Assembly: GCA_027315345.1 (NCBI GenBank)
Contig: DAHUYE010000067.1
Span: 62,001 to 126,000, forward strand
Length of the DNA stretch: 64,000 nt
Direction of reading: 5' to 3'
Origin: Actinomycetota bacterium
GTDB taxonomy: Bacteria; Actinomycetota; Acidimicrobiia; Acidimicrobiales; JAJPHE01
Under the pieces are notes generated by a model. That model did not search any database. It saw only the letters and a program-made list of their open reading frames with translations, and was not told the DNA's origin. Position numbers and translations under genes: made by a program. Within the stretch, counting starts at the first letter, position 1. The number at the start of each line of letters is the position of its first letter. Shown piece by piece: positions 22,572-31,300 of this stretch.

Positions 22572-23132
22572 TTGACCCGCGCCGCCGTCATCCTGGCCGC
22601 CGGAGGAGCCAGCCGCTTCAATGGTCCCGGTCACAAGCTGCTGGCCGAGTGGAGGGGCCGGCCCCTGGTGACCTGGGCGGTGGACAACGCCCTGGCTGCC
22701 GGACTGGACGAGACGGTGGTCATCTCCGGGGCCGTGGATCTGAGCGAGGTGCTGCCCGAGGAGGTGACGTTGATCGAGAATCACGCCTGGTCCTCGGGTC
22801 AGGCCTCCTCGCTCCAGGTGGCGGTGGGCTGGGCCCGCCACCAGGGTCACGTCGCCATCGTGGTCGGCCTGGCCGACCAGCCCCTGGTCCCGCCCGAGGC
22901 CTGGTCAACGGTGGCGGCGGAAACGTCCAAGCCGATCGTGTCGGCCACTTTCGAGGGCCGGCGCCGCCCGCCGGTCCGCCTGGACCAGTCCATCTGGGGC
23001 CTGCTGCCGGTGGACGGGGACGAGGGCGCCCGGGTGCTGATGTCGGCGCGGCCGGAACTGGTGGCGGAGGTAGCGTGCCCGGGCCAGCCGGCCGACGTAG
23101 ACACGGTGGAGGATCTGTCCCGATGGAGTTGA
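22572..23132 (+). CDS. MobA-like NTP transferase (MocA-type candidate)
   Basis: The 186-residue protein has the nucleotidyltransferase signature LAAGGASRFNGPGHKLLAEWRG (split as LAAGGASRF at 8-16 and KLL near 21-23) and the metal-binding GLADQP near 97-102. These features place it with MobA/MocA enzymes that attach CMP or GMP to molybdopterin. Xanthine-oxidase-family enzymes use the cytosine dinucleotide form, so a MocA-like role for the CoxLSM enzyme is likely. The start is TTG 22572. It overlaps the coxG start by 10 bp. Confidence 0.88.
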   Translation: MTRAAVILAAGGASRFNGPGHKLLAEWRGRPLVTWAVDNALAAGLDETVVISGAVDLSEVLPEEVTLIENHAWSSGQASSLQVAVGWARHQGHVAIVVGLADQPLVPPEAWSTVAAETSKPIVSATFEGRRRPPVRLDQSIWGLLPVDGDEGARVLMSARPELVAEVACPGQPADVDTVEDLSRWS

Positions 23133-23857
23133 CCAATGAGTTCCGAGTGTCGGTCCCGGTGGAGCAGGCCTGGGCGGTGCTGACCGACCTGGAGCGGATC
23201 GCCCCCTGTATGCCGGGGGCCGAGCTCCAGGAGGTCGAGGGCGATGAGTACCGGGGCATCGTCAAGATCAAGGTCGGGCCCATCACCGCTCAGTACAAGG
23301 GCAAGGCCAGCTTCGAGGAGCTTGACGCCTCCTCCCACCGGGCCGTGCTGCGGGCCGAGGGGCGCGATACCCGGGGTCAGGGCAACGCCTCGGCCACGGT
23401 CAAGGCCGAGCTGACCCAGGAGGCCGGCGGGACGGCCGTGCGGATCACCACCGATCTGGCCGTGACTGGGAAGGTGGCCCAGTTCGGCCGGGGCGTCCTG
23501 GCTGACGTGAGCGCCAAGCTGCTGGCCCAGTTCGTGGCCCGGCTGGAGGCCGACGTGCTGACCGGGGTCTCCCCGGCCGGAGCGCCGCCGGCCACGGAAG
23601 CCGCCGCCACCCCCGCTGCCACCGACGCGCCCCCTGTCGCCAACGTGGCGCCCGGGGCCGGGACGCCCGCCGCCACCCCCGCCACCCCCGCCGCCGAGGC
23701 GCCCGCCGCTGCCGGGCCTCGGATCATCCACTCCGCTCCGGCTGAGCCGGTCAATCTGCTCGAGGCGGCCGGCGGGTCGGTGACCAAGCGTCTGGTGCCC
23801 GTCGGTCTCGGCCTCATGGTCCTGCTCATCCTGTGGCGGGTGCTGCGGCGGGGATGA
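23123..23857 (+). CDS. CoxG-like SRPBCC protein with C-terminal membrane anchor
   Basis: CoxG proteins help attach CO-dehydrogenase-type enzymes to the membrane and its quinone pool. The 244-residue product has an SRPBCC domain (about 1-145, with NEFRVSVPVEQAWAVLTDLERIA split around residues 5-27), an Ala/Pro/Thr-rich linker (about 150-215) and one C-terminal membrane helix (about 222-238) ending in RRG. ATG 23123 follows GGAGG at 23108-23112. It is the last clear gene of the operon. Role is by family and context. Confidence 0.88.
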   Translation: MELTNEFRVSVPVEQAWAVLTDLERIAPCMPGAELQEVEGDEYRGIVKIKVGPITAQYKGKASFEELDASSHRAVLRAEGRDTRGQGNASATVKAELTQEAGGTAVRITTDLAVTGKVAQFGRGVLADVSAKLLAQFVARLEADVLTGVSPAGAPPATEAAATPAATDAPPVANVAPGAGTPAATPATPAAEAPAAAGPRIIHSAPAEPVNLLEAAGGSVTKRLVPVGLGLMVLLILWRVLRRG

Positions 23858-23902
23858 AGCGCTCCTACCGATGAGCGCCTCGTCCCTTTGGGTCCCGACC
23901 GG

Positions 23903-24373
23903 ATGACGGACCCGCCTGAGGCGGCCGACACGCGGGTCACCGACTTGCTGGGCCGTCGCCCGACGGTGAACTACCAGGTGGTCCTCACCGATGCCGACGG
24001 CTCCCCCGTCGTCATCCGCAACGACCCGCTCACCCACGACGGCCGGCCCATGCCCACCCGCTACTGGCTGGTCGGGACGGCCCAGCGGTCCGCCGTCAGC
24101 CGGATCGAGTCCGAAGGCGGGGTCAAGCGGGTCGAGTCAGAGGTGGATCCCTCCGAGTTGGAGGACGCGCACCGCCGCTACGCCGCCGAGAGGGACGCCG
24201 CCATCCCGCCGGATTGGGAGGGGCCGCGGCCATCCGGTGGAGTGGGTGGCACCCGCCGGGGTGTGAAGTGCCTGCACGCCCATTACGCCTGGTTTCTGGC
24301 CGGCGGGGATGACCCGGTGGGCCGCTGGGTAGCCGAGCGCCTGGCCGGGGCGGGCGAGGTGAGCCGACCGTGA
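23903..24373 (+). CDS. DUF501 family protein
   Basis: The 156-residue protein shows the DUF501 pattern: early VTDLLGRRPTVNYQVV, PMPTRYWLVG near 50-59, and RGVKCLHAHYAWFLAGGDDPVG near 124-145 with conserved Cys and His residues. Its function is unknown. It normally lies between an FtsB/DivIC-like gene and ppx in Actinomycetota; here only the ppx side is kept. ATG 23903 is chosen over TTG 23888. It is joined to ppx by GTGA. Confidence 0.86.
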   Translation: MTDPPEAADTRVTDLLGRRPTVNYQVVLTDADGSPVVIRNDPLTHDGRPMPTRYWLVGTAQRSAVSRIESEGGVKRVESEVDPSELEDAHRRYAAERDAAIPPDWEGPRPSGGVGGTRRGVKCLHAHYAWFLAGGDDPVGRWVAERLAGAGEVSRP

Positions 24374-25272
24374 CCGGACCGGTGGCCGCTATCGACTGCG
24401 GAACCAACTCCACCCGCCTGCTGATCGTGGACGGGTCCGGAGCGACCCTGGACCGCCGGATGCTCATCACCCGCATGGGTGACGGCGTCGACCGGAACCA
24501 TCGCCTGGCCCCGGAGGCCATCGACCGCACCCTGACCGCGCTCGGGGAGTACGGGGCGGCCATGGATGTGCTGGGGGTCGGACGCCGCCGGGCGGTGGCC
24601 ACCTCGGCGGCCCGGGATGCGGACAACCGGGAGGACTTCCTGGCCGCGGCCGAGGCGGTCATCGGTGTTCGCCCGGAATTGATCTCCGGACAGGAGGAGG
24701 GCGCCCTCTCCTACGCCGGGGCCACTGCCGAGTTGGATCCCTCGGCGGGCCCGTACCTGGTCCTCGACATCGGGGGCGGTTCCACCGAACTGGTCCTGGG
24801 GGACCGGGCCGTGTCCCTCGATATCGGCTGCGTGCGCCTGTCGGAGCGGTTCTTCCATGACGACCCCCCGCTCACGGATCAGCTTCGGGCGGCCCGGGAT
24901 CTGACGGCTGAGATGCTGAGCACGGCCCGGGAAGTCCTCGGTGATCCACACCAGACCGGCCGGCTGATCGGACTGGCCGGCACCGTCAGTACCGCCGCCA
25001 TGATCGACGCTGGTTTCACCACCTACCGACGCCAAGACCTGCACCACCGGGTGCTGGGCCGGGAAGGGGTGCGGCGCATCCTGGGGTCCCTGGCCGGGAT
25101 GGATCACGACCACCGGGCCGCCGTCCCGGGCCTGGAGCCGGGCCGTGTGGACGTGATCCTGGGCGGCCTGCTCATCCTGCTCACCGTGATGGAGGATTTC
25201 GACTTCGGGGAGTGCCTGGTCTCGGAGTCGGACATCCTCGATGGCATGGCCGCCCGCCTGCTGGCTGACTGA
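24370..25272 (+). CDS. ppx: Ppx/GppA-type exopolyphosphatase
   Basis: Hydrolyses terminal phosphates of polyphosphate or (p)ppGpp-type nucleotides. The 300-residue length fits the short actinobacterial form lacking the extra C-terminal domain. The ASKHA phosphate loops DCGTNSTRLLIVDG (9-22) and LDIGGGSTELVLGD near 133-146 are intact, and QEEGALSYAG carries the catalytic Glu near 113. GTG start overlaps the DUF501 stop. Substrate preference cannot be read from sequence. Confidence 0.93.
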   Translation: MTGPVAAIDCGTNSTRLLIVDGSGATLDRRMLITRMGDGVDRNHRLAPEAIDRTLTALGEYGAAMDVLGVGRRRAVATSAARDADNREDFLAAAEAVIGVRPELISGQEEGALSYAGATAELDPSAGPYLVLDIGGGSTELVLGDRAVSLDIGCVRLSERFFHDDPPLTDQLRAARDLTAEMLSTAREVLGDPHQTGRLIGLAGTVSTAAMIDAGFTTYRRQDLHHRVLGREGVRRILGSLAGMDHDHRAAVPGLEPGRVDVILGGLLILLTVMEDFDFGECLVSESDILDGMAARLLAD

Positions 25273-25287
25273 CTGGCCGTCCGCTTC

Positions 25288-25343
25288 GGTACGCGCCGTA
25301 CCTATCCCGGGGCCGGGCCCCCGCCCGGGTCGGCCGTTAGGCT
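25288..25343 (+). promoter_or_regulatory. Inverted repeat and leaderless-type -10 box before the aminotransferase
   Basis: GGTACG-CGC-CGTACC (25288-25302) is a perfect 6-bp inverted repeat. TAGGCT (25338-25343) lies exactly 6 nt before GTG 25350, the spacing expected for a leaderless transcript in actinobacteria. A GC-rich hairpin (GGGGCC-G-GGCCCC region, about 25309-25321) between them may terminate ppx. No ribosome-binding site precedes the GTG. Confidence 0.5.
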
Positions 25344-25349
25344 CGACCG

Positions 25350-26456
25350 GTGGTCGTAAGCGACAGGATTCTGATGGGCCCGGGGCCCTCGAACATCTAC
25401 CCGGAGGTGGCCATGGCCCTGCAGCGACCGCTGCTCGGCCACCTGGATCCGGACTTCCTGGAGATCCTGGATCAGACCTGTGAGCGGCTGCGGACCGTGT
25501 TCGGGACCGACAGCGCCGCCACCTTGCCTCTGTCGGGCACCGGGTCGGCCGGGATGGAGGCTGCCTTCGTCAACTTCGTCGGTCCGGGCGACGCGGTGGT
25601 CGTGGGAGTGAACGGGCTCTTCGGTGAGCGCATGTGCGACGTGGCCGGCCGCTGCGGAGCCGAGGTGGTCCGGGTCGAGGCGGAGTGGGGTCAGCCCCTC
25701 GATATCGACCGGGTGCTGTCGGCCCATCCTGCCCCGAAGCTGGTGGCCGCCGTGCACGCCGAGACCTCCACCGGGGTGCGCAACGACATAGCCGGTCTGG
25801 CCGCCGGTAAAGGTGAGGCTCTGCTGCTGGCCGACTGTGTCACCTCCTTGGGCGGCATCGAAGTCCGCCTGGATGAGTGGGGCGTGGACATCGCCTATGC
25901 CGGAACCCAGAAGTGCCTTGGCGTACCGCCGGGGCTGGCCCCCTTCACCGCTTCCCCGCGGGCTATGGAGCGAAGAGTCGAGCATCCCCAGTCCTGGTAC
26001 CTGGATCTCGGCATGCTGGCGGCCTACACCGGTCCTACCTCCGGCCCCGCCGCCCGCCGCTATCACCACACCGCCCCGGTCACGATGATCATGGCCCTCC
26101 ACGCCGGCCTCGGCGCCGTGCTGGACGAGGGGCTGGAGGTCGCCATTGACCGGCATCGCAAATGCGGTGCAGCTCTCCAGGAGGGCCTCACCAAGCTGGG
26201 CTTCGAGTTGTTTGCCGCCGACGGTCATCGGCTGCCGGAGTTGACCACCGTCACCTGGCCGGAACACCTCCTGCCGGCCGGCCTGGACGAGGCGGGCGTG
26301 CGCCGCCGCCTCCTCCATGAGTACGGCATCGAGATCGGCGGCGGGGTGGGGGAGTGGGCCGGCCGGATGTGGCGGATCGGCTGCATGGGCCATACGGCCC
26401 GGCCTCGCAACGTGACCATGCTGCTCGGCGCCCTGGCCGACATCCTCGGCCGTTGA
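25350..26456 (+). CDS. Class V aminotransferase, alanine-glyoxylate/serine type
   Basis: PLP-dependent aminotransferase of 368 residues. It starts like serine-glyoxylate and alanine-glyoxylate aminotransferases (MGPGPSNIYPEV near 9-20). The PLP lysine is Lys188 in AGTQKCLGVPPGL, with the cofactor Asp in LLADCVTSLGG near 160. A C-terminal Arg in MWRIGCMGH should bind the substrate carboxylate. Likely amino donors are Ala or Ser, with glyoxylate as acceptor; the exact pair is uncertain. GTG 25350 is supported by a leaderless-type TAGGCT box. The stop overlaps the GNAT gene as TTGA. Confidence 0.9.
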   Translation: MVVSDRILMGPGPSNIYPEVAMALQRPLLGHLDPDFLEILDQTCERLRTVFGTDSAATLPLSGTGSAGMEAAFVNFVGPGDAVVVGVNGLFGERMCDVAGRCGAEVVRVEAEWGQPLDIDRVLSAHPAPKLVAAVHAETSTGVRNDIAGLAAGKGEALLLADCVTSLGGIEVRLDEWGVDIAYAGTQKCLGVPPGLAPFTASPRAMERRVEHPQSWYLDLGMLAAYTGPTSGPAARRYHHTAPVTMIMALHAGLGAVLDEGLEVAIDRHRKCGAALQEGLTKLGFELFAADGHRLPELTTVTWPEHLLPAGLDEAGVRRRLLHEYGIEIGGGVGEWAGRMWRIGCMGHTARPRNVTMLLGALADILGR

Positions 26457-27049
26457 ACACCAGTCCGAGACTTCAGGGCCGGCGGGTCGGGCTGCGGCCC
26501 CTGGTGGCCGAGGACTTTCCAGCCTGGGCGGCGGTCCGCCAGCACAACGAGGACTGGCTCACGCCCTGGGAGCCGAGGCCGGTGGTGGGCCGGCCGGACG
26601 TCACCAATGACCAGCGGGCCTTCGCGGCCCGCTGCGGGGCTCGGGCCCGGGAGGCCCAGCTCGGGTCGGGATACGGCTTCGGCATCTTCCTCGATGACCA
26701 TCTCATCGGCGAAGTGAACCTCTCCTCCATCCGGCGGGGCGCCCTGCAGTCCGGGGACATCGGCTACTGGATCGACCGGGACCAAGCCGGCCAGGGCTAC
26801 ATGCCCGAATCGGTGGTCACTGTCCTGGCTTTCGCTTTCGAGGATCTCGCCCTGCACCGGGTCGAGATCGACATCATCCCCCGCAATCAGCGCAGCCGGC
26901 GGGTGGTGGAGAAGCTCGACCTGAGGATGGAGGGACTGGCCGAGCGACTGGTGGAGATCAACGGAGTGTGGGAGGACCACCTCCGCTACGCCATCACCCT
27001 GGAGGAGTGGGCCCGGCGGGGACCCCAGCTGCGCAAGGAATGGCTGTGA
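26453..27049 (+). CDS. GNAT N-acetyltransferase, RimJ/RimL-like
   Basis: The 198-residue protein resembles RimJ/RimL-type acetyltransferases: GRRVGLRPLVAEDFPAWAAV near the start, IGEVNLSSI near 85-93, IGYWIDRDQAGQGYMPES near 105-122 with the acetyl-CoA loop DQAGQGYM, and a C-terminal HRVEIDIIPRNQRSRRVVEKL. The target (protein N-terminus, ribosomal protein or small molecule) is not known. TTG 26453 overlaps the aminotransferase stop. The kinase gene starts within its last codons. Confidence 0.9.
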   Translation: MNTSPRLQGRRVGLRPLVAEDFPAWAAVRQHNEDWLTPWEPRPVVGRPDVTNDQRAFAARCGARAREAQLGSGYGFGIFLDDHLIGEVNLSSIRRGALQSGDIGYWIDRDQAGQGYMPESVVTVLAFAFEDLALHRVEIDIIPRNQRSRRVVEKLDLRMEGLAERLVEINGVWEDHLRYAITLEEWARRGPQLRKEWL

Positions 27050-28398
27050 GCGTCCCGGATCAGGTCATCGCCGGCCGCTACCGGTTGGGGGAACTGCTGG
27101 GCCGCGGTGGCATGGCCGAGGTCCGCGCCGCCCGGGACGAGCGCCTGGACCGGGACGTGGCCGTCAAGATCCTCCGGCCCGAGTTGGCCGCCGACCCGCT
27201 GGTCCGCCAGCGCTTCGAGTCCGAGGCCAGGACCTCGGCCCGGCTGTCCCATCCCAATGTGGTCAACGTGTTCGACGCCGGTTCGGACGATGAGTCTGTC
27301 TACATGGTCATGGAGCGCCTGCCCGGGGAGACCCTGGACGATGAACTGACGGCCGGACCGATGGCCGTGGACCGGGTGGTCTCGGTGGGGGCCCAGGTCC
27401 TCGATGCCCTGGCCGCCGCCCACGCCGCCGGGGTGATCCATCGGGACATCAAGCCGGGGAACGTGCTGACATGCCCCGACGGGGTGGTGAAGGTGGCCGA
27501 CTTCGGCATCGCCACGGTCCTCGGGGCGGCCTCGGTCACCGCCACCGGGCTCATCATCGGCACCCCGGCCTTCTTGGCTCCGGAGCGGGCCGAAGGCCAA
27601 CCCGCCAGCGACCGCAGCGACATCTACTCGGTCGGGGCCGTTCTCTACTCCTGTCTTACCGGCCGGCGGCCCTTCGAAGCCGACAGCGCCGTGGCGCTTA
27701 TGACGGTCATGCAGACCCGCCATCCGACGCCCATCCACGACCTTCGCCCTGAGGTGCCCGCCGGGCTGGTCGAAGTGGTGGCCCGGGCCATGGCCAAGGA
27801 TCCGGCCCGGCGCTTCGCCTCGGCGGCCGAGATGCGGGCCGCCCTCCTGGCCGGGGGCGTGGCTCCCCTGGACCCGCTGACCACCGGGGTGATGGCCCCG
27901 GCCGATGTCACTTCGGTCATGGCCGCGGCCGGTATGGCCGGGGCAGCGGGTGTCGGCGCCGCCGGGGCGGCCGGTTTGGGCGCGGCCGGAGCCGCCGGGG
28001 GGGTGGGAACCGGACCGGCCCGGGTCGGCGTCCAGGAGGAACCAGGCTGGCGCCGGGCGAGTGCCCTGCTGCTGACTGCCGCCCTCATCGTCCTGTTGGT
28101 GGCGGTGGGTTGGGGCCTGCTCCACGGGGGCGGTTCCTCCTCACCGGGAGCCACCACCACCACCACCGGTGGGAGGGCCAAGAAGGCGGCCACTACCACG
28201 TCATCGACGTCATCGACGTCATCGACGGCGCCGACCACGACTTCCAGTTCGACCTCGACCACCTCGGTCCCGTCGACCACTACCTCCACCACCAACGGGT
28301 CTACCTCGGTGACGGTCGTCCTCCCCACCAGCACGTCCTCCCCGCCCACCACCCAGGCGCAGGGCCCCACCACCACCGCCGCTTCGAACTCCGGCTGA
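27046..28398 (+). CDS. Membrane Ser/Thr protein kinase (PknB-like)
   Basis: Eukaryote-like kinase, 450 residues. The kinase domain (about 11-270) has glycine loop GRGGMAEV (19-26), catalytic Lys41, HRDIKPGNVL with Asp134, and DFG at 152-154. An Ala/Gly-rich segment follows, then a membrane helix (about 339-359). The extracytoplasmic part is a Ser/Thr/Pro-rich tail of about 90 residues with no PASTA or other sensor domain. GTG 27046 is preferred over ATG 27040 because AAGGA at 27035-27039 leaves 6 nt for the GTG and none for the ATG; it also makes a GTGA overlap with the GNAT gene. Confidence 0.93.
   Translation: MSVPDQVIAGRYRLGELLGRGGMAEVRAARDERLDRDVAVKILRPELAADPLVRQRFESEARTSARLSHPNVVNVFDAGSDDESVYMVMERLPGETLDDELTAGPMAVDRVVSVGAQVLDALAAAHAAGVIHRDIKPGNVLTCPDGVVKVADFGIATVLGAASVTATGLIIGTPAFLAPERAEGQPASDRSDIYSVGAVLYSCLTGRRPFEADSAVALMTVMQTRHPTPIHDLRPEVPAGLVEVVARAMAKDPARRFASAAEMRAALLAGGVAPLDPLTTGVMAPADVTSVMAAAGMAGAAGVGAAGAAGLGAAGAAGGVGTGPARVGVQEEPGWRRASALLLTAALIVLLVAVGWGLLHGGGSSSPGATTTTTGGRAKKAATTTSSTSSTSSTAPTTTSSSTSTTSVPSTTTSTTNGSTSVTVVLPTSTSSPPTTQAQGPTTTAASNSG
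28201..28227. repeat. Three 9-bp tandem repeats in the kinase tail
   Basis: TCATCGACG occurs three times in a row and encodes the repeated Ser/Thr units of the extracytoplasmic tail. The unit is a multiple of three, so copy-number changes would keep the frame. Confidence 0.65.
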
Positions 28399-28406
28399 GG
28401 ACCGCT

Positions 28407-28427
28407 CCCGGCATCACCGGGGCCGGG
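28407..28427. terminator. Weak hairpin between convergent genes
   Basis: CCCGGC (28407-28412) and GCCGGG (28422-28427) pair around a 9-nt loop in the 35-bp gap between the kinase and the crotonase on the other strand. Only TTG follows the stem, so intrinsic termination is uncertain. Confidence 0.3.
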
Positions 28428-28433
28428 TTGGGG

Positions 28434-29267
28434 TCAGTCGGAGCGGTTGGAACCCCCGCTGACCCGCTGGCGGACCGCGGCCAGCCGCTCGGCGAAGAAG
28501 GGCTGGCCGAGGGACCAGAGCTGCGCATCCAACTCGGCGTCCACGGCGGCGTCATGATCGTCCATGCCGCTGACCACTCCCATGGTGGCCTTGACCCGCT
28601 GGGCCAGGTCCCGGGGACCAGAGGCGGCTCTGGCCGCCATGGCGACGGCTTCGGTGACCAGGTCCTGATCATCGACACAGGACCACACCAGGCCACGCTC
28701 GGCGGCGGCGGTGGCGTCCAGCACCTGTCCGAACAGGACCATGGCGGCGGCGGTCTGGGGTCCGACCAGGCGTTGCAGCATCCAGGTGTGGCCGCCCCCG
28801 GGATGCAGGCCCAGTTCCAGGAATCGGGTGTCGAACCGGGCCGAGCGCCCGGCCAGGCGGACGTCACAGGCCAGCGCCAGGTTCATGCCGGCGCCCACCG
28901 CCGCGCCGTTCACGGCCGCCAGGGTCGGCAAGGGCGAGCGGCTGAAGCGGAGGAAGGCCTCGTAGATGGATCGCATGCCCGTGCCGCGTTCGGCCGCGGG
29001 CTGGTCCCCCCGGGCCGCCTCACCGGCCCGGCTCAGGTTGCCCAGGTTGGCCCCGGCGCAGAAGGCGCGGCCCGCCCCGGTGACCACGATGGCCCCCACC
29101 GAGTCATCGGCTTCGACCCGGTCGAGGATGGCGACCAGAGCGTCGACCATCTCCTCGGAGAGCATGTTCCGCTTGTCCGGGTCGTTGAGGGTGATCAGTG
29201 CCACCCCGGTGGCCCGGGGGGGAGCGTCGGCGGCCGGGGCCGTGATGTCGAGGGTGACGATGTCCAT
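28434..29267 (-). CDS. Enoyl-CoA hydratase/isomerase family protein
   Basis: Crotonase-fold enzyme of 277 residues. The oxyanion-hole motif is AFCAGANLGNLS near 67-78, followed by AAVNGAAVGAGMNLALACDVRLA near 118-140. At the second catalytic position, FLELGLHPGGGHTWML shows Glu and Gly, as expected for a hydratase-like site. The acyl-CoA substrate is unknown. It follows the SDR gene by 17 nt and has GGAGG before ATG 29267, so it may be the third gene of the PlsC-SDR unit. Confidence 0.92.
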   Translation of the reverse strand: MDIVTLDITAPAADAPPRATGVALITLNDPDKRNMLSEEMVDALVAILDRVEADDSVGAIVVTGAGRAFCAGANLGNLSRAGEAARGDQPAAERGTGMRSIYEAFLRFSRSPLPTLAAVNGAAVGAGMNLALACDVRLAGRSARFDTRFLELGLHPGGGHTWMLQRLVGPQTAAAMVLFGQVLDATAAAERGLVWSCVDDQDLVTEAVAMAARAASGPRDLAQRVKATMGVVSGMDDHDAAVDAELDAQLWSLGQPFFAERLAAVRQRVSGGSNRSD

Positions 29268-29284
29268 GTTCGAGCCTCCGCGGT

Positions 29285-30337
29285 TCAGGTTTCGGCGGGA
29301 CGGCGAACCACCGCCGCCGACCGGCGGAAGAAGTTCTCGACGTCGCGCTCATAGGTGTAGGCCGGCCGGCTGGCCCCGACCGATCGGCGCAGACGGCGGG
29401 CCTGGGCGAAGGATTCGATGGCGCCGGCCGAAGTCCAGCGGTAACGGAAGCCGGCCGCCTTCAGCTTGCGGTTGTCTATGCCCCGCCCATAGCGGAGCAG
29501 ATCGAGCAGCTCCGGGGGGAGGTCGGTGAGGCCCAGCGAACTGAGCACACCGGCGGTCAGGCCGGTGAGGACCGGGGGCAGCATGGGCACCAGGCGCACG
29601 CCGCAGATGTGGGCCACCTCACTCCAGGGGATGCGACCGTCCCCGGCCACGTTGTAGACGCCCTGGAGCTGGCGGTCGAAGGCGAAGTGAAGGCTGCGGA
29701 TGACGTCGTCCTCCTCCACGAACTGCATGAGGGGATCGAAGCCCAGGATGGCTGGGGCGACGCCCGTCTCGAGGGCTTTTGAGATGGGGGTGACTATGTC
29801 GGTGCCCAGCACGTTGGCAAAGCGCAGCAGGGTGACGGTCACGTGCGGATTGTCCACGGCAAAGTCCCGCAGGTAGCTCTCCACCTCCACCAGCGACCTC
29901 TCCACCCGGCTGACCGGCGGCGCGGTGCGCTGCATGGTCTCCCGAAACCAGGCCGGGTCCTGCATGGAAGAGCCGTAGACGAGGGAGGAGGACTTGACGA
30001 TGATGTGGCGAACCGAGCTTTCGGCTGCCCCCGCCGCCGCCAACAGGTTCATGGTGCCGATGACGTTGGTCTCGTGGAGCTGCCGGCCGCTCATGTGGGT
30101 CGAATCCACCACCAGGAAGGTGTGCACGATGGTGTCGATCTGGGTGGCTTTCACGATGCGGGCCAGGATGGAATAGCTCTGGTCGGCCCGCACGTACTCG
30201 GTCCGCTCCAAGGGAACCTTGGGCCCTTCGACATCCAGGCCGATGATGTGGTCGACGTCCCGGTCCGCCTCCAGGGTCTGGGCCATCCGGCCACCCCAGA
30301 AGCTGCCCAGCCCGGTGATGAGGACCCGCTTACCCAA
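29285..30337 (-). CDS. Extended SDR / NAD-dependent epimerase-like protein without YxxxK
   Basis: The 350-residue protein has the Rossmann motif VLITGLGSFWGGRMA near 5-19 and the family strand VKSSSLVYGS. The catalytic Tyr-x-x-x-Lys of active SDRs is not visible; the expected place reads VERSLVEVE, with Val and Leu instead. It may bind NAD and a ligand without redox catalysis, or use another residue. TTG 30337 is used here; CTG 30346, which overlaps the acyltransferase stop as CTGA, is an alternative. A similar epimerase-like/acyltransferase pair is known from mycobacteria (recalled, not searched). Confidence 0.85.
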   Translation of the reverse strand: MGKRVLITGLGSFWGGRMAQTLEADRDVDHIIGLDVEGPKVPLERTEYVRADQSYSILARIVKATQIDTIVHTFLVVDSTHMSGRQLHETNVIGTMNLLAAAGAAESSVRHIIVKSSSLVYGSSMQDPAWFRETMQRTAPPVSRVERSLVEVESYLRDFAVDNPHVTVTLLRFANVLGTDIVTPISKALETGVAPAILGFDPLMQFVEEDDVIRSLHFAFDRQLQGVYNVAGDGRIPWSEVAHICGVRLVPMLPPVLTGLTAGVLSSLGLTDLPPELLDLLRYGRGIDNRKLKAAGFRYRWTSAGAIESFAQARRLRRSVGASRPAYTYERDVENFFRRSAAVVRRPAET

Positions 30338-30342
30338 CGAAC

Positions 30343-31224
30343 TCAGAACCAGACACTGCGGCGCTGGCGCAGCATGTCGTAGAGCGTCTCCTGCAGATCG
30401 ACCCGGATGTCCTCGGCCGCGTCCATGATCCGGCTCTTCGAATAGCGCTCCTGGTCCGGGGGGACATCGAAACGGACCGGGTCGAGCACCCGGAAGCGGA
30501 ACTTGGCCGGGAAGTAGGCCAGCAACCCCAGGGGCCCGAACATCAACATGTTGGCCGTGATCGGCACATAGGGAACACCGAGCATCCGGGCCAGGCCCGG
30601 CACCTTGAACAGAGTGGGCATCGATTCCTCGGCCCCGACCACCGCTATCGGGACGATCGGCACCCCGGCCCGCATGGCGATCTCGACGAAACCGCCCCGC
30701 CCGAAGCGCCGCAGCTGGTAGCGCTCGGAGTAGGTCTTGCCCGGGCCCTTGGTACCTTCCGGGAAGACGAGGGCCAGCTGGCCCTGCTCCCGCAGGAGGC
30801 GGTAGGCGTTCTCGGGGTGGGCGGCCACTCCGCCGGCTCGGGACCACAGCGTCCCCACCACCGGCATCCCCTTGAACATGTGGTCGGCCATCCCGTAGAC
30901 GGGGCGGCTCAACTCGGTCTCAATTCCGTGCATGATGGCCGGAGCATCCGACGGGATGGCGCCGGCGTGGTTGGCCACCAGCAGGGCGCCCCCCTCGGTG
31001 GGGATCTTCTCCAGGTCCTCCCATTCAGCCCGGAACCAGTGGCGGTAGATGGGGTCGTAGAGCCGACGGGCCAGCTCCCGGATGTGCTCGGATCGTCCCC
31101 ACTCGTCCACGTCGGACAGGCGGGGGTCGCTCAGGGGAGCGGACGGCTCCTCAGGGCGCCGGAGCGGTACCAGGGCCCCTTGGCGCCTGATCGGCTCCAC
31201 GATGTCACGTCCTGCCCCCGGCAT
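30343..31224 (-). CDS. PlsC-type lysophospholipid acyltransferase family protein
   Basis: The 293-residue protein contains the acyltransferase motifs NHAGAIPSDAP (NHx4D-like) near 100-110 and FPEGTKG near 180-186, plus a third block PIVPIAVVGAEE near 215-226. It probably acylates a glycerolipid or related acceptor at the inner membrane face. ATG 31224 is used because longer frames would run across the tRNA gene. TAGCAT lies 8 nt upstream on this strand. The SDR gene follows within a few bases. Confidence 0.9.
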   Translation of the reverse strand: MPGAGRDIVEPIRRQGALVPLRRPEEPSAPLSDPRLSDVDEWGRSEHIRELARRLYDPIYRHWFRAEWEDLEKIPTEGGALLVANHAGAIPSDAPAIMHGIETELSRPVYGMADHMFKGMPVVGTLWSRAGGVAAHPENAYRLLREQGQLALVFPEGTKGPGKTYSERYQLRRFGRGGFVEIAMRAGVPIVPIAVVGAEESMPTLFKVPGLARMLGVPYVPITANMLMFGPLGLLAYFPAKFRFRVLDPVRFDVPPDQERYSKSRIMDAAEDIRVDLQETLYDMLRQRRSVWF

Positions 31225-31232
31225 GGAGGGCC

Positions 31233-31238
31233 ATGCTA
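31233..31238 (-). promoter_or_regulatory. -10-like box before the acyltransferase
   Basis: On the minus strand TAGCAT is followed by 8 nt and ATG 31224. This fits the TANNNT pattern seen before other genes here, so the transcript may have little or no leader. Confidence 0.4.
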
Positions 31239-31286
31239 GTGGCCAAGGCGGGGGCGCCCTCCGGGCCGGTGGGGGCGCCGGTGCCC

Positions 31287-31292
31287 TAGCGT
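31287..31292 (+). promoter_or_regulatory. -10-like box before tRNA-Leu
   Basis: TAGCGT lies 8 nt before the mature tRNA 5' end. No clear -35 box is seen upstream. Confidence 0.4.
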
Positions 31293-31300
31293 CAGCCCCG

